Below, piece by piece: positions 1 through 12,300 of a stretch of DNA of 64,000 nt. The notes under the pieces are model-generated. The model saw only the letters and a list, made by a program, of their open reading frames with translations. It had not been told where the DNA came from and did no database searches. The position numbers and the translations under genes are program-made. Origin of the DNA: Tetragonia tetragonoides (taxonomy: Eukaryota; Streptophyta; Magnoliopsida; Caryophyllales; Aizoaceae). Positions within the stretch are counted from its first letter, which is position 1. Every line of letters begins with the position of its first letter. The stretch is taken from contig CM076154.1 in the NCBI GenBank assembly GCA_038025085.1, positions 23,302,501 to 23,366,500 on the forward strand. Direction: 5' to 3'.

Positions 1-135
1 CCTTGTCCCATGTCCCATGACGCAGCACCATGACCCATAGCGTTGCAGCGCCATGACCCATGCGTTGCAGCGCCATGACCCATGCGTTGCAGCACCTTGT
101 CCCATGCGTTGCAGCACCATGACCCATGCGTTGCA
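1..135. repeat. 22-bp minisatellite at window edge
   Basis: About six tandem copies of a unit built from CATGACCCATGCGTTGCAGC, with variants in which CATGACCC becomes CTTGTCCC. It runs off the left edge, so its full length is unknown, and it joins the 302-bp satellite directly at about 131-150. Short GC-rich repeats of this kind occur in plant rDNA intergenic spacers, but no homology is claimed. Confidence 0.75.
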
Positions 136-900
136 ACTCTAGGCGACGTGTTTTGGGCCATTTTACGCAAAGTTTTCGAGGTTAATATTTTCGTCCCATA
201 TAGTACGGGAGACCCCTATGGGACATGGGAGGCCCCTAGGGTCAGTTATTAGGTCCCTGATAGGCTTGTAAGGGCGGTTTTACGCGATGCCAATGTTTTG
301 GCCCAAAAACGGGCGGCATGGGTGATATCTGAGTTCGGGAATCAAGGTGCCCCTCCTGGGGCACCGGGGGTCTCCTACGGCCATAATGGAGTCCCCGAAA
401 AATGTTCCGGCAAAAACAGCAACCGGGCCCCGGGAATGCTTTAGGGGACGTCCTTTGGGCCATTTTACGCAAAGTTTTCGACGTTAATACTTTCGGCCCA
501 TATCGTACGGGAAACCCCTATGGGACATGGGAGGCCCCTAGGGTCGGTTATTGGGTCCCTGATAGGCTTGTAAGGGCGGTTTTACGCGATGCCAATGTTT
601 TCGGCCAAAAACGGGCGACATGGGTGATATCTGAGTTCGGGAATCAAAGTGACCCTCCCGGGGCACCGGGGGTCCCCTAGGGCCATAATAGAGTCCCCGA
701 AAAAATTTCGGGCGAAAACGGCAACCGGGATCCGGGAATGCTCAAGGGGACGTGTTCTGGGACATTTCAAGCAAAGTTTTCAACATTAATATTTTTGGCC
801 CATATCGTACAGCAGACCCCTATGGGACATGAGAGGCCTCTAGGGTCGGTTATTGGGTCCCTGATAGGCTTCTAAGGGCGGTTTTACGCGATGCCAATGT
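136..900 (+). repeat. 302-bp satellite (sat302), segment 1
   Basis: Tandem monomers. The landmark GGGCCA/GGGACA recurs at 155, 457 and 759, giving an exact 302-bp period. Each monomer holds several GC-rich palindromic blocks (around CCCGGGGCACCGGGGG and CGGGCCCCGGGAATGC), an A/T-centred hairpin CCCGAAA-AAA-TTTCGGG and the LINE target GCGATGCCAATGTTTT. The segment ends in the T run of LINE A at 900. No gene is present. Confidence 0.93.
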
Positions 901-1715
901 TTTTTTTTTGGTGCAAGTCAGAAATTGTATTATTGCTCATTGTAATGTAACAAGATTACAGTCCTTAGGCAATGGAGCTCCAAGGCCACCTACTAGGTAG
1001 GGTTCCTTTTTGCTACATCCCTCTACTACCTTACAACCCTTCAGTCTGGTGCAACTCACTACAGGCAGTGGTTCACCATCTCTGTAAACATTACAATTTG
1101 AAAAAAATTATTTCTCACCATCTCTGTTAACATTACAATTTGCAAAAATTATTTCTGACTTACAGCAACATACAAAAACATAAATAGCTGAAAATATTGC
1201 AGCTTCTTCTAGCTTTTCAACTCTGCTTGGACCTGTTTCATTCCTCATTCTGCCTTGCTTCGTCAACCTGCTGCTGATTACCTGCTGGAAATCTTCTTCT
1301 GGCTTTTCAGATCTTCTGATTTCTGCTATTTTCCTTGCTCTGCCTTCCTCCAGCAATCTGTTACTTGTCACCTGCTAGATCCTGCTGCCTGGTTCACAGC
1401 CTAGGTTCTACCTCCTGGTTCACAGTCTAGGTTCTACCTCCAAGAATCTGCTAGCTGGTGTAACTCAAAGTTCTTCTAGTTTCCAATTTTTGTGTTTCTG
1501 CTACATTTTTTCTCCGCCATTTTCCAGCATTCTTCTATTTGTTTTCTACTGGCGCCTGCTGCATTGCCTCCTGTTTCTGCTTCCCTGATATATATATCTG
1601 CTGCCTATTCCCTTCAATTTGCCCTCATTCAGAGTCTCTCTGTACCAATCTGCTTCTGTAACCTTCCTGGAGCCTGCTGTCCATTTTTCCTGCAACTGTT
1701 TCAGGTGTCTTGCAA
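901..1715 (-). mobile_element. LINE A: 5'-truncated L1-type fragment (3' end only)
   Basis: The insertion begins on the plus strand with a T run (900-909), the poly(A) tail of a minus-strand LINE. The 3'-terminal sequence shared by all six copies follows, including the block CCACCTACTAGGTAGGGTTC near 988. The remainder is CTG-rich sequence without a convincing ORF2 remnant. Satellite resumes at 1716 with GATGCCA, a degenerate repeat of the left-flank GATGCCAATG, which suggests a decayed target-site duplication. At about 0.8 kb it is a dead 3' fragment. Confidence 0.8.
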
Positions 1716-2330
1716 GATGCCAGATTGGCAAAAAAACGGGCGACATGGGTGATATCTGAGTTCGGGAATCAAGGTGATCCTCCCGGGGCACCGGGGGTCC
1801 CCTAGGGCCATAATAGAGTCCCCGAAATATCTTCGGGCGAAAGCCGGCAACCGGGCCCCGGGAATGCTCTAGGGGACGTGTTATGGGCCATTTTACGCGA
1901 AGTTTTCGACGTGAATATTTTCGGCCCATATCGTACGGGAGACCCCTATGAGACATGGGAGGCCCCTAGGGTCGGTTATTGGGTCCCTGATAGGCTTGTA
2001 AGGGCGGTTTTACGCGATGCCAATGTTTTGGCCCAAAAACGGGCGACATGGGTGATATCTGAGTTCGGGAATCAAGGTGCCCCTCCCGGGGCACCGGGGG
2101 TCCCCTACGACCATAATAGAGTCCCCGAAAAAATTTCGGGGGAAAACGGCAACCAAGCCCCGGGAATGCTCTAGGGGACGTGATCTGGGCCATTTTACGC
2201 AATGTTTTCGACGTTAATATTTTCGGCCCATATCGTACGAGAGACCCCTATGGGAAATGGGAGGCCCCTAGGGTCGGTTATTGGGTCCATGATAGTCTTG
2301 TAAGGGCGGTTTTACGCGATGCCAATGTTT
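1716..2330 (+). repeat. 302-bp satellite, segment 2
   Basis: About two monomers of sat302 between LINE A and LINE B. The distance between the two LINE entry points, once the LINEs are removed, is close to 2 x 302 bp, so both use the same monomer position. No gene is present. Confidence 0.92.
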
Positions 2331-2573
2331 TTTTGGTACAAATCAGAAACTTGTATTATTACTTGCTGTAATGTAACAAAATTACAGCCCATAGGCATTG
2401 TAAATACAAGGCCACCTACTAGGTAGAGTTCCTTGGGATCTACAGCCCTTTACAACCAAACAGACCCTACATTGCTAGACCAGCACACTACACACAGTGA
2501 CTCCTCATATTTGATTCAGAAAACAAGCATTTCGTACTTACAATAGCTACACAGACATAATAAAATTAACATA

Positions 2574-5500
2574 TTACAGAAACCCTATCCAGTTCTTGTC
2601 CATGCTGTTAATCTTTCTTTTGCTGCTGCATTGCTGTACTCTGGTTCTGAATACCTGCTGAATCTGCTGCATAATCTGTGACAGTGGTATTCTGCTTTTC
2701 TCAAAATGCTGGATGTTCCTGCATCTCCATATCCAGTACACAGCTGCTGCCAGTCCTGCTGCATATACTTCCTTTCTGAATCTTGAACACTTTTGCCTAC
2801 TTATCCAGTTGAGCATGCCCAGAACTGTGTTTGCTTTTGCTGACATTTGCAGCCACCCCCTTAGCTGAACCATAACCTCTGTGGACACACTACATTTGAA
2901 GAACAGGTGATTGTGATCTTCTAGTTTCTGCTTGCATAGGTGACACATAGTATCTCCATTCAAGAAACCCATTTTCTGTATCCTGTCTTTAGTTAGCAAT
3001 CTGCCCATTTGAACCAGCCACAGGCAGAAACTTTGTCTAGGCATAGAGATCTTCCCCCAAATCAAGTCTGCATATCTGTACTTGGGCATGTCTCCTGTTA
3101 ATACTCTGTATCCACTTGCTGTTGAGTATATCCCATCAGGTGTACCCTTCCACACTCCTCTAGCTGTATATTGATCCTGGAAATAGCTCTTTATTTTGTT
3201 GAGCTTTTTCCAGTACCAGCTGGAACCCCACTTATCCATTTTACCCACAGTGTATCTTTTTTGGTGGCTAAATCCCAGATATGCTTCCCATTTAGAGCTA
3301 TGTTGAAACATTTGCAATTCTTGATATTTATTCCAGCATTTCTCCTTGGTCTGCATACTATGTCCCAGGCTACCAAACTTGTCTTGTGTTTCTGTTCAGT
3401 AGATCCCCATAAAAATAATCTGCATTTTTTCTCTACACTTTTCGGTACCCCAGCAGGCAATATGAAAATGCTCGACCAATATACATGTATTGAAAATAAT
3501 ACTGAATTAATTAATTGGGCCCTCCCTTCATATGAGAGGTTCCTGGATGCCCATATCTGCAGTTTTTTTGTCATTTTTTCCACCAAGCATTCACAGTCTA
3601 TCTTGCTCCATTTAGATGGAGACAGTGGAACACCTAAGTATTTCATTGGCAGTGCCCCCTCCTTAAATCCTGACACACCACACAGCTCATTCTTAATTTG
3701 TTCACTAACCCCAACTACATAAATATTAGATTTCTCCTTGTTTGCATACAATCCAGTAGCTTGTGAAAAATAATTCATGTTGTTTGTCATGATACTCATA
3801 GATTCAGGGGCAGCTTTGCAGAAGCACATCAAGTCATCAGCAAAACAAAGGTGACTCAGTGCAAGTTCTTTGCACATGGGATGCCAGCTAAAGCTCTTGT
3901 CTGTACATGCTATCTTCAGGATTCTTGATAAATATTCCATTACCAGAACAAAGATTAATGGAGAAACTGGATCTCCCTGCCTAATGCCACGTTTTGCAGT
4001 GAAGTATCCATGAGCTTCCCCATTCATGTTGATGCTGAAACTGGCAGTTTGGATGCACTCAAGTAGCCAGCCACTGAACTTTACAGGGAAACCATATCCT
4101 TGCAGCATTTCCTTGATAAAACCCTAGTGAATTGTGTCATAAGCTTTCCTTAGATCAGTCTTCATCAAGCATCTAGGAGAGGAATGTTTCCTATTGTAAT
4201 TCTTAATAAGATCCTGACATATGATTATGTTGCGTACTATTGATCTCTGAGCCACAAAAGCTCCCTGGTTCACAGAGACAAGTGTAGGAAGTACTTTTGC
4301 CAATCTCCCACACAGAATCTTGGAGATGCACTTGTAGATGGTCTTGCAGCAGACTATAGGTCTGAAATCAGATGCCTTCTCAAGGTTAGGTACCTTCTGT
4401 ACAAGGCACAAGTTTGTGGCATTCACCTCTTTGAGCAATTTAGAGGACTCAAAGAAGTCTATAATAACATCAGTCACTTCTTGCCCCACAATATGCCAAG
4501 CTTCTTTGAAAAATCCTGATCCAAATCCATCTGGCCTTGGGCTTTTGTTGCAGTCAATATCAAACATAGCTTTTTTCACTTCATCAGCATTCACTGGGGC
4601 AATCAGTGTCATCTCTTGATGCAAGTCTAGTCTGTGGCCTGCACAGAAAAAACTTTCTTCTGCTGTAGTGTCCCTGACTCCTGTGAGCCCCACCATCTCT
4701 CTGTAAAACCTCACAAATTCCTCCATGATCAATTTCTGGTCTTCCAGTATGGTTTCCTCCTGTGTCTTAATGGAGTGTAGTCTGTTCTGCTGTCTCCTCT
4801 GCTTCATCATTGCATGAAAAAACTGGGTGTTCCCATCTCCCAATTGAATCCATCTGGCATTGCTTTTTTGTTGTAAGAAGTTCTCAGCTGCCATATTCAC
4901 TTCATTGTATCTGTTCCTGGCCTGCATTTCTGTCTGTTGCAATGCCTCAGTTAGAGGCTCCTTGTTTGCTTCTGTTTGAGCTTGGGTCATGGTAGCTCTT
5001 GCAATGTCTGCTTGTGCTAATATGTCACTAAATTCTTCCCTATTTAGCTTTTTCAGCACTGCCCTCACTTTTTTCAGTTTTTGATATACTCTAAACATTT
5101 TTGTGCCTTGTGTTCTGTAATTCCAGGCTTGCTGCACCATTTCTTGGAATTCAGAGTGGAGGCTCCACATGTTAAAGAATTTAAAGGGGATATTTCTTTT
5201 TTTTTGTGAATTCTTTTTGTAGAGTTAAACAGATTGGAGAATGGTCAGATACACCCTCTGGATGGAAATGTAGATCAAACTGATCATGCTCCTGGATCCA
5301 GAGGCAGTTGGCAAATGCCCAATCAATTTTGGAATAAACTCTACCTCCCCTCTCATGCCTATTGTTCCAAGTGTACTGACACCCAGACCAACTCAGTTCT
5401 GTGAGGAAACAGTCTTCAATGCAAGCTTTAAAGTCTTGTATTTCAGCCAATGTTACTGGTACTCCTCCTTGTCTATTGCCAGGAACTAGAACATTGTTAA

Positions 5501-5923
5501 AATCCCCCCAACAAACCAGGGTGTCTTGCAATTAATTGCAAAATCAGATAGATCCTTCCACAGTATCTTCCTTTCCTCCTTTTCATTTTGACCATATACA
5601 AAGCTTACCACAAACTTCATTTTCCTCACAATATTAATAACTTTACAGATGATCATTTGCACTGAAGAAAAAATCACATCAACATGAAAATAATTTGGCA
5701 ACCATCTTAACCATATTCTACCCAACCTATGATCATTATGATTACTATATGATTCCCACCCTGGCATGAAACTATTTTTTCATTTTTCCAGATTAACTAA
5801 TCTTATTTTAGTTTCTAGAAAAGCCAGCAAGCCATAATTGTTCTTTTTGCAGAAAATGGCAACTTCCCTCTTCTTATTTGGGCCATTAAGGCCTCTTACA
5901 TTCCATATAAGGATCCTATCCAT
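2574..5923 (-). pseudogene. LINE B ORF2 (endonuclease-reverse transcriptase), decayed
   Basis: The start ATG at 5923 overlaps the ORF1 stop by 8 nt, as in LINE F. Seen in order: an endonuclease with a GDFNN-type motif and SDHSP; reverse transcriptase with KSPRPDGFGSGF, the motif-A aspartate in LRKAYD, RQGDPVSPLIF (motif B) and FADD (motif C, near 3835); then a zf-RVT domain with the WGKISMPRQSF and CHLC signatures. Lesions: a nonsense codon replacing Cys near 5790, frameshifts near 5500 and 5175, a Trp-to-stop at about 4124, and a deletion with frameshift near 3200-3240 that removes about 20 residues before zf-RVT. In life the protein would nick the target and prime reverse transcription there. 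It is not functional here. Confidence 0.88.
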
Positions 5924-7316
5924 GACTACCAGTCAAGATAGGAGACTTACCATGTGATGGCACCATGTCTGTGTGCAGAACCTTCTGTCCTGGCTCTATA
6001 GTTTCCTCTTGTGACTGTTGCCCTTCCTGCACTTCTCCTTCATTTTGCAGTAATTCAAAAGGATTCTGTGTCTGTGGATTGCCATTTTTTTGTTGCTGAA
6101 TTTGTCTGTAATTGCCTCTTCCAGCTCTTAATCCTCTCCCTGCATTCCACATTCTACCTATCCCCCTCCCTGCATTCTCCCATTGCTTTCTCCTAGGGTT
6201 TTCTTGTTATGCTTGTGGGTTCTGCACATGCACAGTTTGAGTCACAGGACCTGCAGCAGCTTTCTTCTTTCTGCATTCAGGTTCACTATGCCCATATTGT
6301 TTACAATGACTGCATAGAAAAGGTTTCCAGTCATATTCCACCTCCTGTTCCACAATATTGCCCTCCTCATTCTTATAGTGTACTTTGTCAGGGTATACAC
6401 CACAAATTTCTACTTCAATCAGCACTCTGGCATAGTGAATCCCTACCTTGAGCTCTGTGTTTCTATCTGCCATCATTGGCCTTCCAACAAGGCTTGCAAT
6501 TTTGCTCAACCCCATTACATTCCAGTATTTCACATTTAATTCGGGAAATTTTACCCAAATAGGAACCGAGGTCAATTCCTCATGAGCATAATCCACATTT
6601 TCAAACCATGGCCTAACAATCATAGGTTTATTGTCAAAGTGATAAACCCCTTCTTGTATTACAGCATCCCTCTGCTCCAGAGAGTCAAAACGAACTAGTA
6701 CTAGGCCATTTTTCATCATTGCAATTTTGTTCATCCCCCGTTTTGCGCAAATTCGTCTTAGAAATCCACTTAAAACATTAATTGGTGGTCTTGACCCCAT
6801 TACATAGCAGACAACCGCTTGGTTCCAGTAATTAATTTCAGATTCAATATCCATAAAGCTAATTTCCCCAACCGGTTTACCCTCATGCATTATAGGCGCA
6901 ATAAAATCCAATTTAAATCCAGCATTTTTTAATTTGGAGATATCAAATTTTTCCCAAGCTGAAATCTTACCTACATCTGCAGTTTCTTGCTATTTTGCTT
7001 GGTCTGAGCCTTCATCTTCATCTTCAGACGAAAATTGAGTTTTGGCCTTCTCCTTCATCTTCGAGAGCCAAGAATTGATTTTCTCTCTTGTTAATTCCAT
7101 CTGCTGCACTGTTTCAGTCTGTGCTTCAAGTGTCATGACTTCAGGAGCCTCCAATTCATCTGTGAGATTGCGAACAACCCGATCTAGGTTGTCTCGATTG
7201 GTACTGTTACATTGCCTATGAGTCACAGTTTTTGTGGGACACGGTGGAGCTATTGAGTTTTCCGCATCGTCATCGTGATTTCCATTTCCTCTCTTTGCCT
7301 TACCTTTCTTCCCCAT
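5916..7316 (-). pseudogene. LINE B ORF1 (DUF4283 / zinc-knuckle RNA-binding protein), decayed
   Basis: Homologous to the intact ORF1 of LINE F along its length. It has a basic N-terminus starting MGKKGKAKRG, a DUF4283 region (around NYWNQAVVCYVMGSRPP), a CCHC zinc knuckle (CSHCKQYGHSEPEC) and a Gly/Arg/Gln-rich tail. The frame is kept throughout but is broken by in-frame stops at about 6990 and 6207. ORF1 proteins of plant L1 elements bind their own RNA to form the retrotransposition particle; that role is family knowledge. Confidence 0.87.
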
Positions 7317-7405
7317 TGAAACTCAGAGCTGCGTTAATGTCTAACGAGCAATGTCGAGGAGAGAGGAGAGCGCATTTTCTAGAGAGAGAAAATGTTTTTC
7401 GGGAT

Positions 7406-8630
7406 GCGATGCCAATGTTCGCGATGCCAATGTTTTCGCCGAAAAACGGGCGACATGGGTGATATCTGAGTTCGGGAATCAAAGCGACCCTCCCGGGGCA
7501 CCGGGGGTCCCCTATGGCCATAATAGAGTCCCCGAATAAATTTCGGGCGAAAACGACAATCGGGCCACGGGAATGCTTTAGGGCACGTGTTCTGGGCCAT
7601 TTTACGCAAAGTTTTCGACGTTAAAATTTTCGGCCCATATCGTACGAGAGACCCGTATGGGACAAGGGAGGCCCCTAGGGTCGGTTATTGGGTCCCTGAT
7701 AGGCTTGCAACGACGATTTTACGCGATGCCAATGTTTTGGCCCAAAAAAAGGCGACATGGATGATATCTGAGTTCGGGAATCAAGGTGCCCCTCCCGGGG
7801 CACCGGGGATCCCCTAGGGCCATAATAGAGTCCCCGAAAAAATTTCGGTCGAAAATGGCAACCGGGCCCCGGGAATGCTCTAGTGGGCCATTTTACGCAA
7901 AGTTTTCGACGTTAATATTTTCGGGCCATATCGTACAGGAGAACCCTGTGGGACATGGGAGGCCCCTAGGGTCAGTTATCGGGGCCCTGATAGGCTTCTA
8001 AGGGCGATTTAACGCGATGCCAATGTTTTGGGCCCAAAACGGGCGGCATGGGTGATATCTGAGTTCGGGAATCAAGGTGATCCTCCCGGGGCACCGGAGG
8101 TCCCCTAGGGCCATAATCGAGTCCCCGAAAAAATTTCGGGCGAAAACGGCAATCGAGCCCCGGGAGTGCTCTAGGGGACGTGTTTTGGGCAATTTTACGC
8201 GAAGTATTCGACGTTAATATTTTCGGCCTATATCGTACGGGAGACACCTATGGGACATGGGAGGCTCCTAGGGTCGGTTATTGGGTCCTGATAGGCCTGT
8301 ATGGGCAGTTTTACGCGATGCCAATGTTTTGTCCCAAAAACGGGCGACATGGGTGATATCTGAGTTCGAGAATGAAGGTGACCCTCCCGGGGCACCGGGG
8401 TCCCTAGGGCCATAATAGAGTCCCCGAAAAAATTTCGGGCGAAAATGGCAACCGGGCCCCGGGAATGCTCTAGGGGACGTGTTCTGGGCCATTTCACGCA
8501 AACTTTTCGACGTTAATATTTTCGGCCCATATCGTACGGGAGACCCCTATGGGACATGGGAGGCCCCTAGGGTTGGTTATTGGGTCCCTGATAGGCTTGT
8601 AAGGGCGGTTTTACGGGATGCTAATGTTTT
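7406..8630 (+). repeat. 302-bp satellite, segment 3
   Basis: About four monomers between LINE B and LINE C. One monomer lacks about 12 bp (GCTCTAGTGGGCC near 7877-7890 instead of GCTCTAGGGGACG...GGGCC). The same variant recurs near 10155, marking a higher-order duplication with the next segment. No gene is present. Confidence 0.92.
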
Positions 8631-9397
8631 TTTTGGTGCAAGTCAGAAATTGTATTATTGCTCTCTTTAATGTAACAAGATTACAGTCCTTAAGCAATGC
8701 AGATCCAAGGCCACCTACTAGGTAGGGTTCCTTTTTGCTACATCCCTCTACTACCTTACATCCCTTCAATCCTGGTGCAACTCACTACAGACAGTGGTTC
8801 ACCCTCTCTGTAAACATTACAATTTGCAAAAATTGTTTCTCACCATCTCTGTAAACATTACAATTTGCAAAAATTATTTCTGACTTACAGCAAAATACAA
8901 AAACATATATATCTAAAAAATATTACAACAAAAACTTCCAGGAGCTGATTCATTCCTCCTTCTTTCTTGCTTCATCTACCTGCTGTGCCCATTCAAGCTG
9001 ATCCACATCACTCTACTGTCTAGCTCCCTGTACAGGTACTGGAGTCCTGCATTTCTTCTTGTTTTTTCCTGCAAAAACCTCTCCTGGAATCTGGTCCTGC
9101 CTATCTGCTGGGTCTGCTGTGGTACACAGATCAGCTGAGAATCTCTCTAACCATTTTTTATCCCTGCTGTTGATCTTTCTCAGCCTGCTGCATTGCTGCA
9201 TTCTGGTCCTCACTGATTGCTGCATTCTGGTCCTCATTCTTTCTGATCTGCTGAATTTTATTTCTTCTTCACTCTGCCTAGCTTCAGCAGCCTGCTACAG
9301 ATACCCTGCTGGGACCTACTGCCTGAATTTCTGCACAGGTTTCCTGTCTAACAGAACTGTTAGTTCTCTGCTGAAAAACCTGATGTATTCTGAGTTC
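8631..9397 (-). mobile_element. LINE C: 5'-truncated L1-type fragment
   Basis: A minus-strand LINE 3' end of about 0.77 kb. It starts with the T run at 8627-8634 and carries the shared 3' block CCACCTACTAGGTAGGGTTC near 8712. A remnant of the ORF2 C-terminus (RTRMQQCSRLRKINSRDKKW, near 9150-9235) matches the end of ORF2 in copies D and F. The flanks share an unusual variant of the target, GGGATGCTAATGTTTT at 8615-8630 and GGGATGTTAATGTTTT at 9398-9413, which supports a target-site duplication. However, CTGAGTTCGGG just before 9401 also resembles satellite, so the exact 5' edge is uncertain. Confidence 0.78.
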
Positions 9398-12300
9398 GGG
9401 ATGTTAATGTTTTAGCCTAATAACGGGCGACATGGGTGATATCTGAGTTCGGGAATCAAGGTGACCTTCCCGGGGCACCGGGGTTCCTCTAGGGCCATAA
9501 CAGAGTCCCCGAAAAAATTTCGGGCAAAAACGGCAACCGGGCCCCGGAAATCCTCTAGGGGACGTGTTCTGGGCCATTTTAGGTGAAGTTTTCGACGTTA
9601 ATATTTACGGCCCATATCGTACGGGAGACCCCTATGGGAAATGGGAGGCCCTAGGGTCGGTTATTGGGTCCCTGATAGTCTTGTAAGGGCGGTTTTACGC
9701 GATGCCAATGATTTGGCCCAAAAAAGGGCGACTTGGTTGAAATCTGAGTTTGGGAATCAAGGTGACCTTCCCGGGGCACCGGGGGTCCCCAAGGGCCATA
9801 ATAGATTCCCCGAAAAAATTTCGGGCGAAAACGGCAACCGGGCCCCGGGAATGCTCTTGGGACGTGTTCTGGGCCACTTTACGCAATGTTTTCGACGTTA
9901 ATATTTTCGGCCCATATCGTACGGGAGACCTCTATGGGACAAGGGAGGCCCCTAGGGTCGGTTATTGGGTCCCTGACAGGCTTGTAACGGCGGTTTTACG
10001 CGATGCCAATGTTTTGGCCCAAAAAAAGGCGACATGGATGATATCTGAGTTCGGGAATCAAGGTGACCCTCCCGGGGCACCGGGGATCCCCTAGGGCCAT
10101 AATAGAGTCCCCGAAAACATTTCGGTCGAAAATGGCAACCGGGCCCCGGGAATGCTCTAGTGGGCCATTTTACGCAAATTTTACGACGTTAATATTTTCG
10201 GGCCATATCGTACAGGAGACCCCTATGGGACATGGGAGGCCTCTAGGGTCGGTTATTGGGTCCCTGATAGGCTTGTAAGGGCGGTTTTACGCGATGCCAA
10301 TGTTTTGGGCCAAAAACGGGCGACATGGGTGATATCTTAGTTCGGGAATCAAGGTGACCCTCCCGGGGCACCGGGGGTCCCCTAGGGCCATAATAGAGTC
10401 CCCGAAAAACATTCGGGCGAAAACGGCAACCGGGCTCCGGGAATGCTCAAGGGGACGTGTTCTGGGCCATTTTAAGCAAAGTTTTCGACATTAATATTTT
10501 TGGCCCATATCGTACAAGAGACCCCTATGGGACATGGGAGGCCTCTAGGGTCAGTAATTGGGTCCCTAATAGGCTTCTAAGGGCGGTTTTACGCGATGCC
10601 AATGTTTTGGCCCCAAAACGGGCGACATGGGTGAGATCTGAGTTCGGGAATCAAGGTGATCCTCCCGGGGCACCGGGGGTCCCCTAAGGCCATAATCGAG
10701 TCCCCGAAAAAATTTCGGGCGAAAACGGCAATCGAGCCCCGGGAGTGCTCTAGGGGACGTGTTTTGGGCCATTTTACGCGAAGTATTCGACGTTAATATT
10801 TTCAGCCCATAACGTACGGGAGACCCGTATGGGAAATGGGAGGCTCCTAGGGTCGGTTATTGGGTCCCTGATAGGCCTGTATGGGCAGTTTTACGCGATG
10901 CCAATGTTTTGTGCCAAAAACGGGCGACATGGGTGATATTTGAGTTCGAGAATGAAGGTGCCCCTCCCGGGGCACCGGGGGTCGCTAGGGCCATAATAGA
11001 GTCCCCAAAAAAATTTCGGAAGAAAATGGCAACCGGGCCCCGGGAATACTCTAGCGGACGTGTTCTGGGCCATTTCACGCAAACTTTTCGATGTTAGTAT
11101 TTTCGGCCCATATTGTACGGGAGACCCCTACGGGACATGGGTGGCCCCTAGGGTTGGTTATTGGGTCCCTTACGCGATGCCAATGATTTGGCCCAAAAAA
11201 GGGCGACTTGGTTGAAATCTGAGTTTGGGAATCAAGGTGACCTTCCCGGGGTACCGGGGGTCCCCAAGGGCCATAACAGAGTCCCCAAAAAAATTTCGGG
11301 CAAAAACGGCAACCGGGCCCCGGAAATCCTCTAGGGGACGTGTTCTGGGCCATTTTAGGTGAAGTTTTCGACGTTAATATTTACGGCCCATATCGTACGG
11401 GAGACCCCTATGGGAAATGGGAGGCCCTAGGGTCGGTTATTGGGTCCCTGATAGTCTTGTAAGGGCGGTTTTACGCGATGCCAATGTTTTGGCCCAAAAA
11501 AGGGTGACTTGGTTGATATCTGAGTTTGGGAATCAAGGTGACCTTCCCGGGGCACCGGGGGTCCCCAAGGGCCATAATAGATTCCCCGAAAAAATTTCGG
11601 GTGAAAACGGCAACCGGGCCCCGGGAATGCTCTAGGGGACGTGTTCTGGGCCATTTTACGCAAAGTTTTCGAGGTTAATATTTTCGGCCCATATCGTACG
11701 AGAGACCTCTATGGGAAATGGAAGGCCCTAGGGTCGGTTATTGGGTCCCTGATAGGCTTGTAAGGGCGGTTTTACGCGATGCAAATGTTTTGGCCCAAAA
11801 AAGGGCGACTTGGTTGATATCTGAGTTTGGGAATCAAGGTGACCCTCCCGGGGCACCGAGGGTCCCCTAGGGCCATAATAGAGTCCCCGAACATATTTCG
11901 GGCGAAAACGGGAACCGGGCCCCGGGAATGCTCTAGGGGACGTGTTCTGGGCCATTTTACGCAAAGTTTTCGACTTTAATATTTTCGGCCCAGATCATAC
12001 AGGAGACCCCTATGGGACATGGGAGGCCCCTAGGGTCGGTCATTGGGTTCCTGATAGGCTTGTAAGGGTGGTTTTACGCAATGGCAATGTTTTAGCCGAA
12101 AAACGGGCGACATGGGTTATATGTGAGTTCGGGAATCAAGGTGCCCCTCTCGGGGCACCGGGGGTCGCCTAGGCGCATAAGAGAATCGCTGAAAAAATTT
12201 CGGGCGAAAACGGCAACCGGGCCCTAGGAATGCTCTAGGGGACGTGTTCGTGGCCATTTTACGAAAAGTTTTCGATGTTAATATTTTCGGCCCATATCGT

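Larger units (their letters stand above)
2331..7405 (-). mobile_element. LINE B: near full-length L1-type retrotransposon
   Basis: A minus-strand, poly(A)-tailed non-LTR retrotransposon of about 5.1 kb. Order in its own orientation: short 5' UTR (7405-7317), ORF1 (DUF4283 and CCHC), ORF2 (endonuclease, reverse transcriptase, zf-RVT) and a 3' UTR ending in the T run near 2327-2334. The 14-mer GCGATGCCAATGTT flanks it: once at the 3' end (2316-2329) and twice in tandem at the 5' end (7406-7419, 7421-7434), which is good evidence of a target-site duplication. Multiple stops and frameshifts make it inactive. Confidence 0.92.

Noticed and set aside
3171..3722. Plus-strand frame opposite LINE B ORF2, and equivalents at 13611-14111, 20756-21169 and 21935-22210
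   Set aside because: Antisense shadows of conserved reverse transcriptase coding sequence. They appear at homologous places only because the LINEs are homologous.
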